DNA of 64,000 nucleotides from Candidatus Merdivivens pullicola (GTDB lineage Bacteria > Bacteroidota > Bacteroidia > Bacteroidales > UBA932). The translations under genes were made by a program, and so were the position numbers. The stretch spans positions 1 through 64,000 of the forward strand of contig JADIMA010000045.1 of the NCBI GenBank assembly GCA_017694945.1. Reading direction: 5' to 3'. Of the stretch, positions 35,055-43,316 are shown one piece after another. Within the stretch, counting starts at the first letter, position 1. The number at the start of each line of letters is the position of its first letter. The notes under the pieces are model-generated. The model ran no database searches and was not told the DNA's origin. It saw only the letters and a list, made by a program, of their open reading frames with translations.

Positions 35055-35669
35055 ATGCATATAGCGGTCGCAGGAAATATCGGGAGCGGAAAGACTACGC
35101 TTACCCGCATGCTTTCGCAGCATTACGGCTGGAAGGCTAAATACGAGAGTGTCGAGTTCAACCCGTATCTGGCGGATTTTTATAAGGATATGGAGAGATG
35201 GTCTTTCAATCTCCAGATATATTTTCTCAACAAGCGTTTCAAGGATGTCGTGGAGATAGTTTCCAGCAAGGAGTGCATAATCCAGGATCGCACGATATAT
35301 GAGGATGCGAAGATTTTTGCCCCGAACCTCCATGCAATGGGCCTGATGTCCACGAGGGATTTCAAGAATTATGCGGATCTGTTTGATCTTATGATGTCTC
35401 TGGTGCGCCAGCCCGATCTCATGATATACCTGAGATCTTCGATACCGAACCTGGTCGCGAATATCCAGAAACGCGGCAGGGAGTACGAAAACAGTATCAG
35501 GATAGACTATCTCAAGGGACTTAACGAGCGTTATGAGGAGTGGATTGCAGGGTATGACAAGGACAGGCTGCTCGTCGTCGATACGGATACACTGAGATTT
35601 GAAAGTTCGCCTAAGGATTTTGAGACGGTCGTTGATAGGATCGATGCGCGTTTGAACGGGCTATTCTGA
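35055..35669 (+). CDS. Deoxynucleoside kinase (dNK/dGK-dAK family)
   Basis: 204 residues. P-loop GNIGSGKTT at 7-15, the DRTIYED motif (DRS-type, base and sugar contact), a long central helix with NLQIYFLNKRF, and a lid IQKRGREYENSIRIDYLKGLNERYEEW (RGRxxE pattern). It phosphorylates deoxynucleosides for dNTP salvage in the cytosol; base preference is not readable, although this branch in Firmicutes and Bacteroidota is often purine-type. It is transcribed alone from a -7 box at 35028. Its last 59 bases overlap the 3' end of the convergent flippase-like gene, an unusually long coding overlap. Confidence 0.9.
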   Translation: MHIAVAGNIGSGKTTLTRMLSQHYGWKAKYESVEFNPYLADFYKDMERWSFNLQIYFLNKRFKDVVEIVSSKECIIQDRTIYEDAKIFAPNLHAMGLMSTRDFKNYADLFDLMMSLVRQPDLMIYLRSSIPNLVANIQKRGREYENSIRIDYLKGLNERYEEWIAGYDKDRLLVVDTDTLRFESSPKDFETVVDRIDARLNGLF

Positions 35670-36636
35670 TAATGGAGATGACGCCGCAGAGTATCATGGT
35701 GAGCGCCTGGGCTTCATGTGAGAGTGTCGCGAATGCCAGCCCTTCGTTGTATTCGATACTGTAAATGGTGGTCAGTGCCAATGAAACGAGTATGTGGAAG
35801 GAACCGAATCCTCCGGGTACGGGGATGACCCAGGCAATGCTGCCTACCAGCATAAGGAACATGGCATCAGTGGCATTGAGGGTTTCCAGTTTTGGAAGGG
35901 AGAGCATCGTAAGATAACTCATGAGCCAGTAAATCACCCATATCGCTGCCGTATATAGGATGAACTTCCATTTTTTTTCCATCTTGAAGGCCGATGTAAA
36001 GCCCTGCAGGCCGCCTTTGATGATCGAGCATATCTTCCTCGATATTCTGCTGGTGTTGCGGGTCTTATATATGATAAAAACAACGGCGGCGCATACGGCT
36101 ATTGCGGCGGCGACAATCCACCAGAGGCTGAAAGACAGCGATTCGCTTAACGGGTTCCACATCTGCCGGACGGCGAAATCCCCGAATTCTTTCCATTTTA
36201 TCAGCAGGAACGCTGCAAGTATCGCTACAAGCGTGAGCATGTCCCAGCTCCTTTCAAGCACTACCGTCCCAAGCACTTTGTCATAACGGAGTTTTCCTTT
36301 CGCGGATATTACTCCGCATCTTACGAACTCGCCTGCTCTCGGAAATGCGAAATTGGAGATGTTGCCTATGTTGATGCCGTCAAAAGTTTCCCCGAAACGG
36401 ATGTCCTTGTTGAGGGGTTTCATGATTTCGCGCCATCTGGCCGCGCGCAGGAAGAATGCGGCAACGCTTGCAAGCATGGAAAGCAGCACGAGCCAGAACC
36501 GGCATTCTTTCAGGCCGTTGAAAAATTCGTCCCATTTTACCGAACGGAATGACAGATACAGCAACAGTACCGCAATGGCCGCAGAAACCAGCCATTTCAA
36601 TATCTTTGTCAACTTCGTCTTCTGCTTCAAGGTCAT
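35611..36636 (-). CDS. Flippase-like membrane protein (LPG synthase TM / YbhN family)
   Basis: About 341 residues from ATG 36636; the upstream in-frame ATG (36756) lies beyond the -7 box at 36658-36665 and is rejected. Eight or so membrane helices begin with TKILKWLVSAAIAVLLLYLSF. The family motifs are the conserved RAARWREIMKPL, NISNFAFPRAGEFVRCGVIS, VVLERSWDMLTL and the late GSIAWVIPVPGGFGSFHILVSLAL. Homologues include the lipid-flipping part of MprF and AglD-associated proteins; a lipid-carrier or lipid-flipping role is likely but unproved. The C-terminal 19 residues are read from DNA that also encodes the end of the deoxynucleoside kinase on the other strand. Confidence 0.87.
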   Translation of the reverse strand: MTLKQKTKLTKILKWLVSAAIAVLLLYLSFRSVKWDEFFNGLKECRFWLVLLSMLASVAAFFLRAARWREIMKPLNKDIRFGETFDGINIGNISNFAFPRAGEFVRCGVISAKGKLRYDKVLGTVVLERSWDMLTLVAILAAFLLIKWKEFGDFAVRQMWNPLSESLSFSLWWIVAAAIAVCAAVVFIIYKTRNTSRISRKICSIIKGGLQGFTSAFKMEKKWKFILYTAAIWVIYWLMSYLTMLSLPKLETLNATDAMFLMLVGSIAWVIPVPGGFGSFHILVSLALTTIYSIEYNEGLAFATLSHEAQALTMILCGVISIIRIARSNAHRSYQRPSQNP

Positions 36637-36657
36637 CCCGATTCCTTTCAAAGGCTG

Positions 36658-36665
36658 CAAAGTTA
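36658..36665 (-). promoter_or_regulatory. -7 promoter box of the flippase-like gene
   Basis: Minus strand TAACTTTG, perfect TAnnTTTG, 21 bases before the chosen start codon at 36636; it supports that start. Confidence 0.55.
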
Positions 36666-36686
36666 GCAATTTCCGAGAAAAATCTT

Positions 36687-36694
36687 TACATTTG
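36687..36694 (+). promoter_or_regulatory. -7 promoter box of the PfkB kinase gene
   Basis: TACATTTG, perfect TAnnTTTG, 21 bases before the start codon at 36716. It is back-to-back with the flippase promoter, 21 bases apart. Confidence 0.55.
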
Positions 36695-36715
36695 GACTTT
36701 GGGAAAATCAATGGC

Positions 36716-37714
36716 ATGAAAAAGATTCTTGGGATGGGCAACGCCCTTACGGACATACTGGCGGTCTTGCCGGACGATGAGTTGTTGAAAAGATTTCATC
36801 TGCCGAAAGGCAGCATGCAGCATGTAGATCAGGCTACCGGCGACAAGATATGGCAGACCCTCAGGACAATGGGTGTGCAGTACGTGGCCGGAGGCTCTGC
36901 TGCAAATACAATTACGGGTACGGCCATATTCGGCATGCCTTCGGGTTTTATCGGAAAAGTGGGAGATGATGAACTCGGACACCTTTTCAAGTCCGATCAG
37001 GAACAGTACGGCATCTCGTCACATCTTTTCATCGGGAAACATGCATCCGGACGGGCGATGGTCTTCATTACGGCGCCCAATGCGGAAAGGACTTTCGCCG
37101 TATATCTCGGGGCGGCACTGGAACTGGTGCCGGAGGAGTTGGACATCGAGATGTTCAGAGGCTATGATTATTTCCATGTAGAAGGTTATCTTGTCCAGAA
37201 CCAGTTCCTTATCAGACGGGCGGTCGAACTGGCGAAGCAGGCAGGGCTTACGGTTTCCATAGACATGGCGTCATACAATGTAGTGGAATCCAACAAGGCT
37301 TTTCTGCATGACATAGTTGACAATTATGTGGACATCATATTTGCAAACGAAACAGAAGCAAAGGCTTTCACGGGGCTTGAGCCCCGTGCGGCCCTCGACG
37401 AGATGGCGCGTTACAGCGATATAGCGGTTGTAAAGGTAGGCAAGGACGGTTCCATGGTGCGCAGCGGCGACGAGTATCATTTTATCGGGGCCTGGCCGGC
37501 CGATACGGTCGATGCCACCGGAGCCGGTGACACCTATGCTGCCGGTTTCCTTTATGCCCATTCTCTCGGCCTGCCTCTGAAGGCTTGCGGGGAAATCGGT
37601 TCCATCATAGCGGCAAAAGTCGTAGAAGTGGTGGGTACCAAGATAGACATTCCGCGCTGGAAAGCGGCGAAGCGGGAAATCAGGGAGAAGATAGCGGAAT
37701 ACACTGTATCATAA
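36716..37714 (+). CDS. PfkB-family carbohydrate/nucleoside kinase (adenosine kinase-like)
   Basis: 332 residues from ATG 36716, placed by the promoter box at 36687 and the normal family start MKKILGMGNALTDILAVL. A ribokinase fold: GSAANTITGTAIFGMPSGFIGKVGDDELG (substrate side), DYFHVEGYLVQNQ, NETEAKAFTG, and the catalytic/anion-hole motif DATGAGDTYAAGFLYA. The early GNALTD and the GGSAANT block resemble adenosine kinase-type members more than fructokinases, but the sugar or nucleoside cannot be fixed. Transcribed alone, ending in a strong terminator shared with the Omp28-type gene. Confidence 0.9.
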   Translation: MKKILGMGNALTDILAVLPDDELLKRFHLPKGSMQHVDQATGDKIWQTLRTMGVQYVAGGSAANTITGTAIFGMPSGFIGKVGDDELGHLFKSDQEQYGISSHLFIGKHASGRAMVFITAPNAERTFAVYLGAALELVPEELDIEMFRGYDYFHVEGYLVQNQFLIRRAVELAKQAGLTVSIDMASYNVVESNKAFLHDIVDNYVDIIFANETEAKAFTGLEPRAALDEMARYSDIAVVKVGKDGSMVRSGDEYHFIGAWPADTVDATGAGDTYAAGFLYAHSLGLPLKACGEIGSIIAAKVVEVVGTKIDIPRWKAAKREIREKIAEYTVS

Positions 37715-37716
37715 AA

Positions 37717-37739
37717 AAAGCCGGCTCCAGGCCGGCTTT
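37717..37739. terminator. Bidirectional intrinsic terminator
   Basis: AAAGCCGGC (37717-37725) pairs perfectly with GCCGGCTTT (37731-37739) around a 5-base loop, with an A run before it and a T-rich stretch after. It sits between the convergent PfkB kinase (ends 37714) and Omp28-type gene (ends 37766). Confidence 0.88.
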
Positions 37740-37765
37740 CTTATTCTTGTATGTAAATCTGTCAG

Positions 37766-39103
37766 TTACTCAACATATTCGAATCCTACGGAGTCGTTCA
37801 TGTTGCAGTTGATGATGTTGTTGACAATGTACAGTCCGTTCGCTTCCTTCTTAGTGATGAATACGACGACATGTGCATTTTCAATGACACCTTCTTTCAG
37901 GCTTGAGACATTGAATGTCCATGACTTTTCAACACTCTCTCCGGCTCCGATGTTAAGGACGTCGCCAGTGAAATCGTCCTGGTTGCTTACTGCTCTCAAT
38001 ACATCGCAGTGATCCCTTTTCTGTTCAGCAGTAAGGACGTTGTTGTAGTCAGACTGGACACCGTCAATGTGGTCTTCAAGAAGCCATGCAGCAACCTTAT
38101 AGTCGCCTGCTTCGGATGCCTTGAACGTAGCGGTTACTTTCATCTGCGAGTCTCCTTCAGGAAGGAAAGTAGCGCTTATACCGGCGGTTACCGGGTATTT
38201 GTTGATTACGTCGGATGTGATTTGTTTGAGGTTGGTTGCAGTTGCGGTTGCGTTTGCATAAGCCCCTGTACCTGTTTCAGTGTCAAGATTGAATGACATA
38301 GCAGGGATTCCTGTAGCGCCTGCACCATAGTTTCTCCAAAGTGCGTTCCAGAAAGTAGGGTACATGCTGTCCTGCATAAATCCGACATGGCAGGCAACGG
38401 AAATTCCGTCGTCCCAGCCTTGCTCATGCAGTATCATGAGTCCTTTCTTCATGAGAGGGCAGTATCCGCAACCCTGGGCGGTGAACTGAAGGAGCATTGC
38501 CCTTTCCCTGAAGTTGAAGTTCGAAGGTTCATTGTCGTATGCAGTTGCAAGTATGGCTACAGGTGCGGACGATGCCGTGCCTTTCTTGGCATAAATCTGG
38601 TGCTGTCCTACTTCTGTAGTAGTGAATACGTTGCTTTCAAGCTGTACGGATTCGCCGTCTTCCTGGAGCAGGTAGAAAGTGCTTTCAGCGGTTACATCCT
38701 GCCCCTCCTGGGTAACAGTGAGTACGGCCTGGTCTTCGCCGTTAGCGACGATGATAGCCTTGTCAGTGCTGATTGTAGCTCCTTCAAGTGCCGTAACTTT
38801 CACATTATCTGATGCTATGACGCCATAAGTCGCGTAAAATTCGTATTCTCCCGGTATGTCTGTAGAGAATGACTTGTTTACGAGTTCTGTGTTGTCTGAT
38901 GCCTTGAATACTTTTGCTTCAGCAGTGACATCGGTTTCGCCGCTGAGGACTGTGAAAGTGACGACATCTACTCCGTCGCCTTCTATTGTCTCCGAACTAG
39001 GAACGAGGGTGACTTTTTCTGCTGTTTCCTCCCCTGCCGGTGTACAAGCCGCAAACATTGCTATCGCAAGGACTGCGGTCAAGAGGTAATTGTAAATTTT
39101 CAT
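37766..39103 (-). CDS. Omp28-type lipoprotein with thioredoxin-like CxxC domain
   Basis: 445 residues. Lipoprotein signal with lipobox MFAAC (Cys20). Residues about 25-185 form two bacterial Ig-like modules (KVTLVPSSETIEGDGVDVVTFTV ... ATISTDKAIIVANGEDQAVLTVTQEG), and residues 195-445 are Omp28-like, starting RAMLLQFTAQGCGYCPLMKKGL with a thioredoxin-type CGYC at 212-215. Omp28 was described as an outer-membrane lipoprotein of Porphyromonas. The CxxC suggests a thiol role fed by DsbD, which heads the same operon. It is the last gene, 26 bases after the DUF6029 barrel, followed by a terminator. Confidence 0.87.
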   Translation of the reverse strand: MKIYNYLLTAVLAIAMFAACTPAGEETAEKVTLVPSSETIEGDGVDVVTFTVLSGETDVTAEAKVFKASDNTELVNKSFSTDIPGEYEFYATYGVIASDNVKVTALEGATISTDKAIIVANGEDQAVLTVTQEGQDVTAESTFYLLQEDGESVQLESNVFTTTEVGQHQIYAKKGTASSAPVAILATAYDNEPSNFNFRERAMLLQFTAQGCGYCPLMKKGLMILHEQGWDDGISVACHVGFMQDSMYPTFWNALWRNYGAGATGIPAMSFNLDTETGTGAYANATATATNLKQITSDVINKYPVTAGISATFLPEGDSQMKVTATFKASEAGDYKVAAWLLEDHIDGVQSDYNNVLTAEQKRDHCDVLRAVSNQDDFTGDVLNIGAGESVEKSWTFNVSSLKEGVIENAHVVVFITKKEANGLYIVNNIINCNMNDSVGFEYVE

Positions 39104-39129
39104 AATGCTTTATAATTAATAAGTTTTTC

Positions 39130-40752
39130 CTAGAATGATGATGTGAGAGACAAGTTGAAGCCCGTGTATGCCGGAGTGCGTCTGCAAACTCCTCCCGAGC
39201 ATATGTAGCCTTCCTTGTTTCTTCCGTAACTCAACTGAACCCTTGTGCGGCCTTTGGTGTAACTGAAGCCGAAATTGTAGTAGTGCAGTTTCGAGTGGTC
39301 GATATTGTACATGTCGCTTGCATAGAAACTCCAGCTCGGCGCGAAGTTGTATTCGAACAGAGCGGCAACCCAGTCTCCTTCATTGAACTCTATGTCGAAG
39401 TTCTTGACAGGGGAGTAGAGATACTGGAGTTCCAGCCTGAATGAATTCAAAGTATTGATCTTGTAAGTCATGTCATATACGAATATATGCGACTTGAACG
39501 GAGCCTCGTATGCGCCCATGTAGTTGTTCTGCTGCCATGTGTAGAGCAGTGATGTCTTGAGTTTCCTGTTCCATTGCCTTTCGACATCGAAGTTCAGATC
39601 CTGCCACATGAGTTTGTTCTTGCCTGTCATTGAAGATTCAAGCGAGTAGAAAGTAGAGAAGTTGAGGTGGAAACTCCATTTCTTCCTCCTGTCGTTCTGG
39701 CTTCTGAATGTGTAGTATGCGTCGAACTGGCCTCCGATTTCCCCGTAAGGGTCAACCCTGTAAGGATAAAGGTTGGCGAGGAGGTATGTGTATTGTCTCG
39801 TAAGGGAAGGAATGAAGTTCAGGTTATTGCCTATTCCCAGGTTCGTACCGTGGGTTTCATCGCCGTAAATGAGGCCTGTAGTCATGCCTTCAGTCCTTCT
39901 GAAGGTTCCGAGAAGGGAGAAACCTTTCCCGTTGTATCCGGCTTCGGCAAGTATCGCATTCCCCGGTATCATTTCCATTGTATTGCTGAACATGTCTTCG
40001 CTTTTGCCGACATATTCGCCTGAGAAGTGGAATCCCGAATATTCAAAGTTCAGTCTTCCCGAATACATGTTGACATTGGTGTTGGTGATGATTTCCTGGA
40101 AAAGCTGCGGTACGGTTGATCTGCTTATGTAACGGTTGATGAAACTTCCTTCAACCGAAAGCAGCCAGTCGTATGTGTCGAACATGTCGTTTACCGATAC
40201 GAGCAGGTCGCCGCCTCTTACCCATGAATCCGCATATGTGTCATACAGTCTCGGCCTTCCGTAAAGCCCCTTGAGAGTTACGTAATTGTTGAAATTGTAT
40301 GAAGCGAAAACGCCTTCCACGGAATTGTTGAAACCGAGGGCGCGGTCTTCATAACTTCTGAATATGAGTCCGCTTCCGAACTGTTCATATATGTCTCCCA
40401 CATGTACTGTGAAATTGTCGTCCTGCCATCTTACATATTTGTTGGCAAGCATGAATTTCTTTCCTGTACCGTATATGGAGATGTCGTAGCCGTACAGTGC
40501 CGGAAGATATCCCTCCAACTGTACTCCGGCGGAGAAACGGCCTTTGGTATAGTCGAGTTTGAGGTAGTTGTTGGATCCGAAATGCCCTTCAGGTGTGCTG
40601 CTGGTCGATTTTGAATCATTGACATAGTATATCGTGTTTGTCTCAAAACTTCCGGAGAGATTGCCCTTAGGCTTGTCCCTTTCGTCGTCCTGGGCAAAAA
40701 CAGGGCCAGTTGCAAGTGCAACTGCCATTATTGTCATGAGCGCTTTTTTCAT
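39130..40752 (-). CDS. DUF6029-type outer-membrane beta-barrel protein
   Basis: 540 residues with signal peptide (KKALMTIMAVALATGPVFAQ). The body is beta-barrel in style, with many alternating aromatic strands (NLSGSFETNTIYYVNDSK, RFSAGVQLEGYLPALYGYDIS, KYVRWQDDNFTVHVGDIYEQFGSGLIFRSYEDRALGFNNS) and a final aromatic-ended strand (TGFNLSLTSSF). This matches a Bacteroidota family known only by a DUF number. Its ATG and the stop of tlpA share one base (TAATG), so it is translated with the redox proteins DsbD and TlpA and may be a substrate or a partner of them. Function unknown. Confidence 0.82.
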   Translation of the reverse strand: MKKALMTIMAVALATGPVFAQDDERDKPKGNLSGSFETNTIYYVNDSKSTSSTPEGHFGSNNYLKLDYTKGRFSAGVQLEGYLPALYGYDISIYGTGKKFMLANKYVRWQDDNFTVHVGDIYEQFGSGLIFRSYEDRALGFNNSVEGVFASYNFNNYVTLKGLYGRPRLYDTYADSWVRGGDLLVSVNDMFDTYDWLLSVEGSFINRYISRSTVPQLFQEIITNTNVNMYSGRLNFEYSGFHFSGEYVGKSEDMFSNTMEMIPGNAILAEAGYNGKGFSLLGTFRRTEGMTTGLIYGDETHGTNLGIGNNLNFIPSLTRQYTYLLANLYPYRVDPYGEIGGQFDAYYTFRSQNDRRKKWSFHLNFSTFYSLESSMTGKNKLMWQDLNFDVERQWNRKLKTSLLYTWQQNNYMGAYEAPFKSHIFVYDMTYKINTLNSFRLELQYLYSPVKNFDIEFNEGDWVAALFEYNFAPSWSFYASDMYNIDHSKLHYYNFGFSYTKGRTRVQLSYGRNKEGYICSGGVCRRTPAYTGFNLSLTSSF

Positions 40753-41234
40753 TATTCGGCTAATTCTTTGATTTTTTCAAAAAGTTCGACTTCGCTTCCT
40801 GGCGTGTAGCCGGAGTGTGAATAAACGATATTGCCGTCGGCGTCAACTATGAATGTCTGGGGAGTAAGCGACACGTTCATCGCCCTTTTGAGATCCTGGT
40901 TGACATCATAGAGGCATGTGAACTCCCATTCGCTGGACATTGCCTTGGCGCGTGAAGAGTTCCTTGCATCGTCAATGGATACTGCAACGATTTCAAAGTC
41001 AGCCTCATCGAGCCAGTCATAGTACATGTCGTTCATGGCATTGAGTTCCATGATGCAAGGTTTGCAAGTTATAGCCCAGAATGAAACTATCATCGGTTTT
41101 CCGATAAGTTCCTTGGTCATGATTTCTTTTCCGCTGCGATCCTCTACGCTTACGTTAGGAAAATCCTGTGCGGATACAGATATGATTGCCGCGAAGGCCA
41201 GTGCGAGTGTTAATAATACCTTTTTCATATTCAA
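40752..41234 (-). CDS. TlpA-like periplasmic thioredoxin
   Basis: 160 residues: signal peptide (MKKVLLTLALAFAAIISVSAQ), then an AhpC/TSA-redoxin fold with the active site FWAITCKPCIMELNAM (Cys57, Cys60) and the cis-Pro turn VSLTPQTFIVDADG. It reduces disulfides or carries out cytochrome-maturation type thiol chemistry in the periplasm. The neighbour DsbD, 9 bases upstream, would supply its electrons, and the CxxC of the Omp28-type lipoprotein two genes downstream is a possible acceptor. Confidence 0.92.
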   Translation of the reverse strand: MNMKKVLLTLALAFAAIISVSAQDFPNVSVEDRSGKEIMTKELIGKPMIVSFWAITCKPCIMELNAMNDMYYDWLDEADFEIVAVSIDDARNSSRAKAMSSEWEFTCLYDVNQDLKRAMNVSLTPQTFIVDADGNIVYSHSGYTPGSEVELFEKIKELAE

Positions 41235-41243
41235 ATCTTTTTA

Positions 41244-43280
41244 TTATTTTTCATAATATGCTTTTTTCCCGTCTTCAAGGAATTTGATGAATTCGTCTAT
41301 GTCGAGGTCGTAACTCCTGTTAGGAACCAGTTGGTTGCCCTCGTTGTCAACAATGAGGTAATAAGGCTGGGCATTGATTCCGTAACGGTCGTTTGCGATG
41401 TGTGAATTGATTTTTCCTATTGATTTGAAAACGCGCCCCGATTCGGATGTCACCCATTCGCTTTCATCGAGGACTGTCTTGTCGTCCATGTACAGCGCAA
41501 CTATTACATAGTCGTTGCGCAGCATGTCGAGTATCCTCGGATCCGCAAGCACCCTTTCTTCCATTTCACGGCAGTTCACGCAGGAGTGTCCGGTGAAATC
41601 GATGAAGAGCGGTTTGTCCACTTCCTTTGCGTATGCGAGGGCGTCTTCATAGTCGAAGAAACCTTCAAGGTGGTGCGGCAGATGGAGGAAGTCCGCATAT
41701 TTCCTTCCTTCCATGTTGCTTGTACCGGTTTCGGCCTGTACTGCAGCCGTGCTGCCGGATGTCACTACGTAGTCCTGGGTAGCCATAGGAGGCATGTATC
41801 CTGACAGCGCTTTCAAAGGTGCGCCCCACATTCCCGGAATCATATATACGACGAATGTGAACACTATGATTGCAAGCAGGAGCCTGAATGTGGATATGTG
41901 CTCTACAGGGGAATCGTATTTGAAACGGAGTTTGCCGAGGAGGTAGAAGCCGAGCAGCGTAAATATTACAATCCACAATGCAAGGTTGATTTCCCTGTCG
42001 AGAATGCCCCAGTGGTATGCCTGGTCGGCCATGCTGAGGAATTTGAGGCCGAGTGCGAGTTCGATGAAGCCGAGCACCACTTTTACCGAGTTCAGCCATC
42101 CGCCGCTCTTAGGGAGTTTCTTCAATACTGAAGGGAAGAATGCGAACAGTGTGAAAGGCAGTGCGAATGCGATAGAGAACGCAAGCATGGTGATGATAGG
42201 ATCCCAGAACTGTCCGCCCTGTACTGACTCGATCAATACCGTACCGACGATAGGGCCGGTGCAGGAGAACGATACAAGCACGAGGGTAAGGGCCATGAAA
42301 AATACTCCTCCCAGACCTTTCTTGTTGGAACCCTGGTCGCTCTTGTTGACGAGTTTGCTCGGCATCGTGATTTCGAATGCTCCGAAGAATGAAGCTGCAA
42401 AAATCATGAATACCAGGAAGAAGATGAGGTTAGGCAGCCAGTGCGTAGCGAGCCAGTTGAAGATGTCGGCCGTTACCGCATCGCCGCCCACTATCCTTGT
42501 GATGAGGATGATGGCTGCAATCGGAACCGTATAGAGCAGTACGATGAAAAGACCGTACATCGCCGCGCGGAATCTTCCGAGCCTTTTGTTTTCCGAACCT
42601 TTGATGAAGAACGACACTGTCATTGGAACCATAGGGAATACGCAAGGTGTGAACAGCATGGCAAGTCCCCAGAGTATTGCGGACAGGATGCTGTTCCAGA
42701 GGTTCGAATGCTGTACCGGCTCTGCCGCCTGTACCGTATCTTCGTCTGCTGCTGTTTCCGGAGCCTGCAATGCAAGGTCTTCGGCAGAAACAGCGACAGG
42801 AGCGGCTGCCGATTCGGCTCCCAATGTGAACGTGACGGTGGTGTCCGCCGGAGGCAGGCAGTTCATGTCGTTGCAGGCCATGTATTCGAGAAACATCTCT
42901 ACTGTGGCCCCGGGAGCGGTCAGTTCTATATCCTGGGTGAATACGGCTTTGTTCTCGAAGTATCCGAGTTCGGCCTTATATATTTCATCGAACACCTTTT
43001 TGGGTTCCTGAAGTTGTTTCAGCCCGTCTTTCAGTTGCGCACCCTCGCTGCACGAGAAGGTGAAGGAAGTAGGTATGATGAATTCGGACGGTTCAAGGCT
43101 GTAAATGTGCCAGCCTTCGTCGATGGCGGCCTCTACAGTTATCCTGTAAAGCCCGTCCTCCACCTGTTCGGCGGAAGTATTCCAGACCACTACTGGCTTT
43201 GTCTGTGCGTTTGCCGCCGAGAATGAGATAAGAAGCAGCAGAGCCGACAGGCAGAGTTTCAAGGTTTTAGAAATTCTCAT
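41244..43280 (-). CDS. dsbD: Thiol:disulfide interchange protein DsbD
   Basis: 678 residues with the three-part DsbD layout: signal peptide and N-terminal Ig-like domain (about 25-155, with VEMFLEYMACNDMNCLPP holding the Cys pair); eight membrane helices from about 190 to 500 (AILWGLAMLFTPCVFPMVPMTVSFF and SFSCTGPIVGTVL carry the two membrane cysteines); and a C-terminal thioredoxin domain with CVNC at 567-570. DsbD passes electrons from cytosolic thioredoxin to periplasmic partners. It heads the operon with tlpA, a DUF6029 barrel and an Omp28-type protein, from a promoter at 43308-43315. Confidence 0.95.
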   Translation of the reverse strand: MRISKTLKLCLSALLLLISFSAANAQTKPVVVWNTSAEQVEDGLYRITVEAAIDEGWHIYSLEPSEFIIPTSFTFSCSEGAQLKDGLKQLQEPKKVFDEIYKAELGYFENKAVFTQDIELTAPGATVEMFLEYMACNDMNCLPPADTTVTFTLGAESAAAPVAVSAEDLALQAPETAADEDTVQAAEPVQHSNLWNSILSAILWGLAMLFTPCVFPMVPMTVSFFIKGSENKRLGRFRAAMYGLFIVLLYTVPIAAIILITRIVGGDAVTADIFNWLATHWLPNLIFFLVFMIFAASFFGAFEITMPSKLVNKSDQGSNKKGLGGVFFMALTLVLVSFSCTGPIVGTVLIESVQGGQFWDPIITMLAFSIAFALPFTLFAFFPSVLKKLPKSGGWLNSVKVVLGFIELALGLKFLSMADQAYHWGILDREINLALWIVIFTLLGFYLLGKLRFKYDSPVEHISTFRLLLAIIVFTFVVYMIPGMWGAPLKALSGYMPPMATQDYVVTSGSTAAVQAETGTSNMEGRKYADFLHLPHHLEGFFDYEDALAYAKEVDKPLFIDFTGHSCVNCREMEERVLADPRILDMLRNDYVIVALYMDDKTVLDESEWVTSESGRVFKSIGKINSHIANDRYGINAQPYYLIVDNEGNQLVPNRSYDLDIDEFIKFLEDGKKAYYEK

Positions 43281-43307
43281 TGTGTTTTCCTTTATTTGTT
43301 AATCCTG

Positions 43308-43315
43308 CAAAAATA
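43308..43315 (-). promoter_or_regulatory. -7 promoter box of the dsbD operon
   Basis: Minus strand TATTTTTG, perfect TAnnTTTG, 27 bases before the dsbD start and directly at the gcvP stop codon (43317-43319). Confidence 0.55.
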
Positions 43316-43316
43316 A

